In this document: one piece after another, positions 62,280 to 64,000 of the stretch
Layout: every line of letters starts with the position of its first letter
Position numbering within the stretch: position 1 is the first letter of the stretch
Assembly (NCBI GenBank): GCA_039516895.1
Contig: CP154437.1
Coordinates: 62,001-126,000 of the forward strand
Direction: 5' to 3'
Origin: Campylobacter coli
GTDB lineage: Bacteria; Campylobacterota; Campylobacteria; Campylobacterales; Campylobacteraceae
Length of the DNA stretch: 64,000 nt
Position numbers and translations under genes: made by a program
Notes under the pieces: model-generated
What the model was told of the DNA's origin: nothing
The model's database searches: none
Seen by the model: the letters and a program-made list of their open reading frames with translations, nothing else

Positions 62280-62390
62280 TGATATTTTAGTTTAAAGAGA
62301 TCTTCAAAGATCTCACAGGCTAGGTTGCTTCCCTCCCCCTTTTTTCAACCTAGCTTTAAAGAAGAGTAGAATATCTCTTTAAGCTAAAAT
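62280..62390 (+). ncRNA. CJnc190-like small RNA precursor (C/U-rich loop)
   Basis: A long imperfect stem-loop: 14-bp outer stem (62288-62301 with 62373-62386, one G-U), inner perfect 8-bp stem CTAGGTTG (62320-62327) with 62346-62353, and an 18-base C/U-only loop (62328-62345). Location between map and the sigma-54 gene, the long duplex and the C/U loop match what I recall of C. jejuni CJnc190, an RNase III-processed sRNA that uses its C/U-rich loop to repress ptmG. Ends are estimates. Confidence 0.78.
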
Positions 62391-62410
62391 ATAAAAACTT
62401 CTTAAGATTA
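62290..62410 (-). ncRNA. CJnc180-like antisense RNA
   Basis: As recalled from C. jejuni, CJnc180 is transcribed opposite CJnc190 and antagonises it. Here the minus strand reads a possible -10 (TATATTTT near 62385-62392) ahead of the G-rich complement. Presence is inferred mainly from the conserved locus; the ends are not determined. Confidence 0.5.
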
Positions 62411-62436
62411 TTTGTTTTAACGAATACATTTAAAGC

Positions 62437-62458
62437 GATAAGAGTTTTAACCCTTATC
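62437..62458 (-). terminator. Hairpin after the sigma-54-controlled gene
   Basis: GATAAGAGT (62437-62445) pairs with ACCCTTATC (62450-62458), one G-U pair, overlapping the stop codon; weak U content after it. Confidence 0.45.
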
Positions 62459-62954
62459 TGAATAAATTTTTAAAGTCTGTAGTAGAATTAGATAAATTCA
62501 AATTATCCATACCTATTCCCATAGTAATAGCACTCGATAATTCGCATAAAATATCTTTAATTTCATCTCTTTTATCTTGAACATAAGCTAAAACACCCTC
62601 ATATCCTGCTTTTTCTAAAACTAAAAGAGGATTTGAAATTTCAAATTCAAAAAGTTTTTGGCCTACATATACATTGAAAATATTTCCAAAAAGTGCTGTA
62701 CCCATAAAAGAGCAGTTTTGGATAAGTTGAGAACTCGTTGCATCTAAGGTTCTTTTTTGTAAATCATCGTTTTGCTCATCAAGTCTTTCGGTGATACTTT
62801 TTTCAATTTTTTTAAGCGTTAAATCAAGTATTTGTAGAGCACCGATAAAATCATTTGCATCATTTATTTGTGAACAAATTTGTGTAGCTTTAAATTCACT
62901 TACGCCTTGTATTTCGCCCAAGTGTTTCTTAAAAACATCCAATTCATTTTTCAT
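62454..62954 (-). CDS. Sigma-54-regulon protein of unknown function
   Basis: 166 residues, soluble and helical: MKNELDVFKKHLGEIQGVSEF start, then a Gln/Asp-rich middle (RLDEQNDDLQKRT) and a C-terminal domain with FGNIFNVYVGQKLFEFE. No family is recognised. The start at 62954 has GAAAGGTG upstream; the frame's earlier ATG at 62996 overlaps the promoter. Likely Cj1650, which I recall in RpoN regulon lists, so probably tied to flagellar function. Confidence 0.85.
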   Translation of the reverse strand: MKNELDVFKKHLGEIQGVSEFKATQICSQINDANDFIGALQILDLTLKKIEKSITERLDEQNDDLQKRTLDATSSQLIQNCSFMGTALFGNIFNVYVGQKLFEFEISNPLLVLEKAGYEGVLAYVQDKRDEIKDILCELSSAITMGIGMDNLNLSNSTTDFKNLFR

Positions 62955-62990
62955 TTTACACCTTTCAAAAAATATTGCTAAAGGTTTAAA

Positions 62991-63008
62991 AAGCAAAAAG
63001 TGTTCCTA
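62991..63008 (-). promoter_or_regulatory. Sigma-54 promoter
   Basis: On the minus strand AGGAACACTTTTTGCTT has GG and GC 10 bases apart, matching the -24/-12 consensus seen twice elsewhere in the window; the ATG lies 37 bases downstream. Confidence 0.88.
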
Positions 63009-63608
63009 TTTTTCATCAAGTGTAGTATTTATCCACAAAACTATTTCATTTCCTATAAAATTTAAAGCTTTTTCAAAGGATTGATAGACATTAAAAATAT
63101 CTATTTTATCAAGCTCTTCTTTGACTGAAAACAAGCGATGGGCAATAATTTTACTTTCTTTTGCGTCAATGAAATTCACACTAATAGAAATGCTAATATA
63201 ATTTTCATTTTCATTGATCACTTGTTCAAAAGAATCTATTCTGCTTTCAAGTATATAATCACTTCCTATAGAACTTCCTTGGGAAAGTAGGGTTTTAAAG
63301 ATTTGGCTTTGTTCAAATTTAGATAGGAGTAAGGATTGATAAAGATTGTTGGGTAAATCCGCCCAATAATGATACGCATAAGCTCCACTTACACCTTTTT
63401 GTATATAAATAATTGATCTTGAGTGAAGATATAAAGGCAAAGACGCGTTTTGAATTTTAAGAATTTTATCGCTTTTAATAAAATTAGCCTGAAGAGGAAT
63501 TCCATCATTTTTAAGTATAAAACTTTGCGTTTTATCAAGGGTGCTAGTTGGAATCGAGCATGCATTAAATATAAGGGCTAAGATGGCTATGAGTATAAAT
63601 TTTTTCAT
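63006..63608 (-). CDS. PqiC/MlaC-type ABC transport auxiliary lipoprotein
   Basis: 200 residues. Lipobox FNAC (Cys16). The domain resembles the ABC-type transport auxiliary lipoprotein family (PqiC): YIQKGVSGAYAYHYWADLPNNLYQSLLLSKF, a beta-alpha arrangement found with MCE systems. Start shares a base with the stop of the MCE protein gene (TAATG). Likely Cj1649. Confidence 0.82.
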   Translation of the reverse strand: MKKFILIAILALIFNACSIPTSTLDKTQSFILKNDGIPLQANFIKSDKILKIQNASLPLYLHSRSIIYIQKGVSGAYAYHYWADLPNNLYQSLLLSKFEQSQIFKTLLSQGSSIGSDYILESRIDSFEQVINENENYISISISVNFIDAKESKIIAHRLFSVKEELDKIDIFNVYQSFEKALNFIGNEIVLWINTTLDEK

Positions 63609-64000
63609 TATTTTTCTCCTGGTCCTAATTTGGGTTTGGTTTCTTTAAAGATTAAATCTGATGGACTTTTTTGTAAATTTTGTATTAAAATGTTACTTTC
63701 TAAAAGTACTTTTTTCAAAAGTTCTAAATTTTCATCTAAGGAAAGTCGCAAGTCATCATAAGAATCAAGTTTAGCATTGGCTTTTTTTGCAAAAGAGCTA
63801 AGTGCTAAAGCTCCTTCTTGGATATCCTTTAAGCTCGCGTTAAAACCTTTTGCACTTAAGCTTACATTCTCCGCCATTTCTCCAAGTTTTAAGCTAGTGT
63901 TTGCGATATTGTGATTTAATGTTTTAGAATTTTCATTTAAAGTAGCGCTTAGTTGTGCTAAATTATTTAAAAGTATTTCTAAATTTTTTAAATTTTTATC
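63608..64000 (-). CDS. MlaD-like MCE protein, C-terminal part (cut by window end)
   Basis: 131 codons are visible and the frame is open to base 64000, so the start lies outside. All of it is heptad-patterned coiled coil (NLKNLEILLNNLAQLSATL, then further Asn/Leu/Lys helices) ending in KPKLGPGEK. This is the usual C-terminal needle or tail of substrate-binding MCE (MlaD/PqiB) proteins. Paired with the PqiC-like lipoprotein for lipid transport across the envelope. Likely Cj1648. Confidence 0.75.
   Translation of the reverse strand, partial: DKNLKNLEILLNNLAQLSATLNENSKTLNHNIANTSLKLGEMAENVSLSAKGFNASLKDIQEGALALSSFAKKANAKLDSYDDLRLSLDENLELLKKVLLESNILIQNLQKSPSDLIFKETKPKLGPGEK

Noticed and set aside
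62328-62345. C/T tract as a phase-variable homopolymer
   Set aside because: It is not in a coding frame and the longest single-base runs are short; it is better explained as the loop of the sRNA stem. No long poly-G contingency tract was seen anywhere in the window.
1-64000. CRISPR array, tRNA, rRNA, insertion sequence or prophage
   Set aside because: No spaced direct repeats, tRNA-like cloverleaf, rRNA segment, transposase or integrase was seen.

Overview
This window is AT-rich, compact bacterial chromosome from a thermotolerant Campylobacter, most probably C. jejuni or a very close relative. The basis is the low-GC coding style, AAGGA-type ribosome sites, sigma-54 and sigma-28 flagellar promoters, and gene order. 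From memory, the order matches the C. jejuni NCTC 11168 block Cj0035c to Cj0096 joined to the block Cj1665 down to Cj1648. Locus-tag equivalences quoted here are recalled, not searched.

Layout: 1-3.8 kb holds a truncated unknown gene, a Bcr/CflA-type efflux pump, a DUF2130 coiled-coil protein and a small membrane protein. typA (3.8-5.6 kb) is divergent from the sigma-54 hook cluster: a small FliK-like gene, fliK, flgD and flgE (5.7-10.7 kb). SRP RNA (about 10.97-11.07 kb) and an intact DASS anion transporter follow, then mnmA and a LOG-family gene. A pair of secreted-looking paralogues behind a sigma-28 promoter (14.8-17.05 kb) precedes the flagellar regulatory operon aroQ-folK-flhF-flhG-membrane protein-fliA-fliM-fliY (17.1-23.3 kb, all minus).

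23.4-33.1 kb carries a futalosine-pathway deaminase, sppA, an ATP-grasp-like protein, two tandem hemerythrin/zinc-ribbon proteins, and L-lactate use (lctP and lutABC). The cytolethal distending toxin genes expected next to lctP are absent; only 486 bases of non-coding sequence remain. The cyanide-insensitive oxidase operon follows (DUF4492, cydA, cydB and an unlisted 34-residue third subunit). Next come a cysteine-rich Crp/Fnr regulator divergent from a DUF2892 protein, an Asp/Glu racemase, ung, aspA-dcuA, a five-gene envelope lipoprotein/CsgG-like cluster, and rplU-rpmA-obgE.

Just after obgE (about 49.2 kb) the order jumps to the P19/Ftr1 iron uptake operon (minus), then a sigma-28 small motility protein, tandem nhaA genes, an NlpC/P60 lipoprotein, murI, map, a long stem-loop matching the CJnc190/CJnc180 sRNA pair, a sigma-54-controlled gene, and the Mla/PqiC-type lipid transport genes cut by the window end. 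The jump fits an origin-spanning inversion relative to NCTC 11168. Functional themes are motility (three sigma-54 and two sigma-28 promoters with their factors), microaerobic respiration on lactate and fumarate/aspartate, iron acquisition, and envelope maintenance. The observation I consider least described is that the small gene before fliK is a copy of a FliK N-terminal region. Next is a self-contained Crp/DUF2892 pair with a perfect Crp-like operator.
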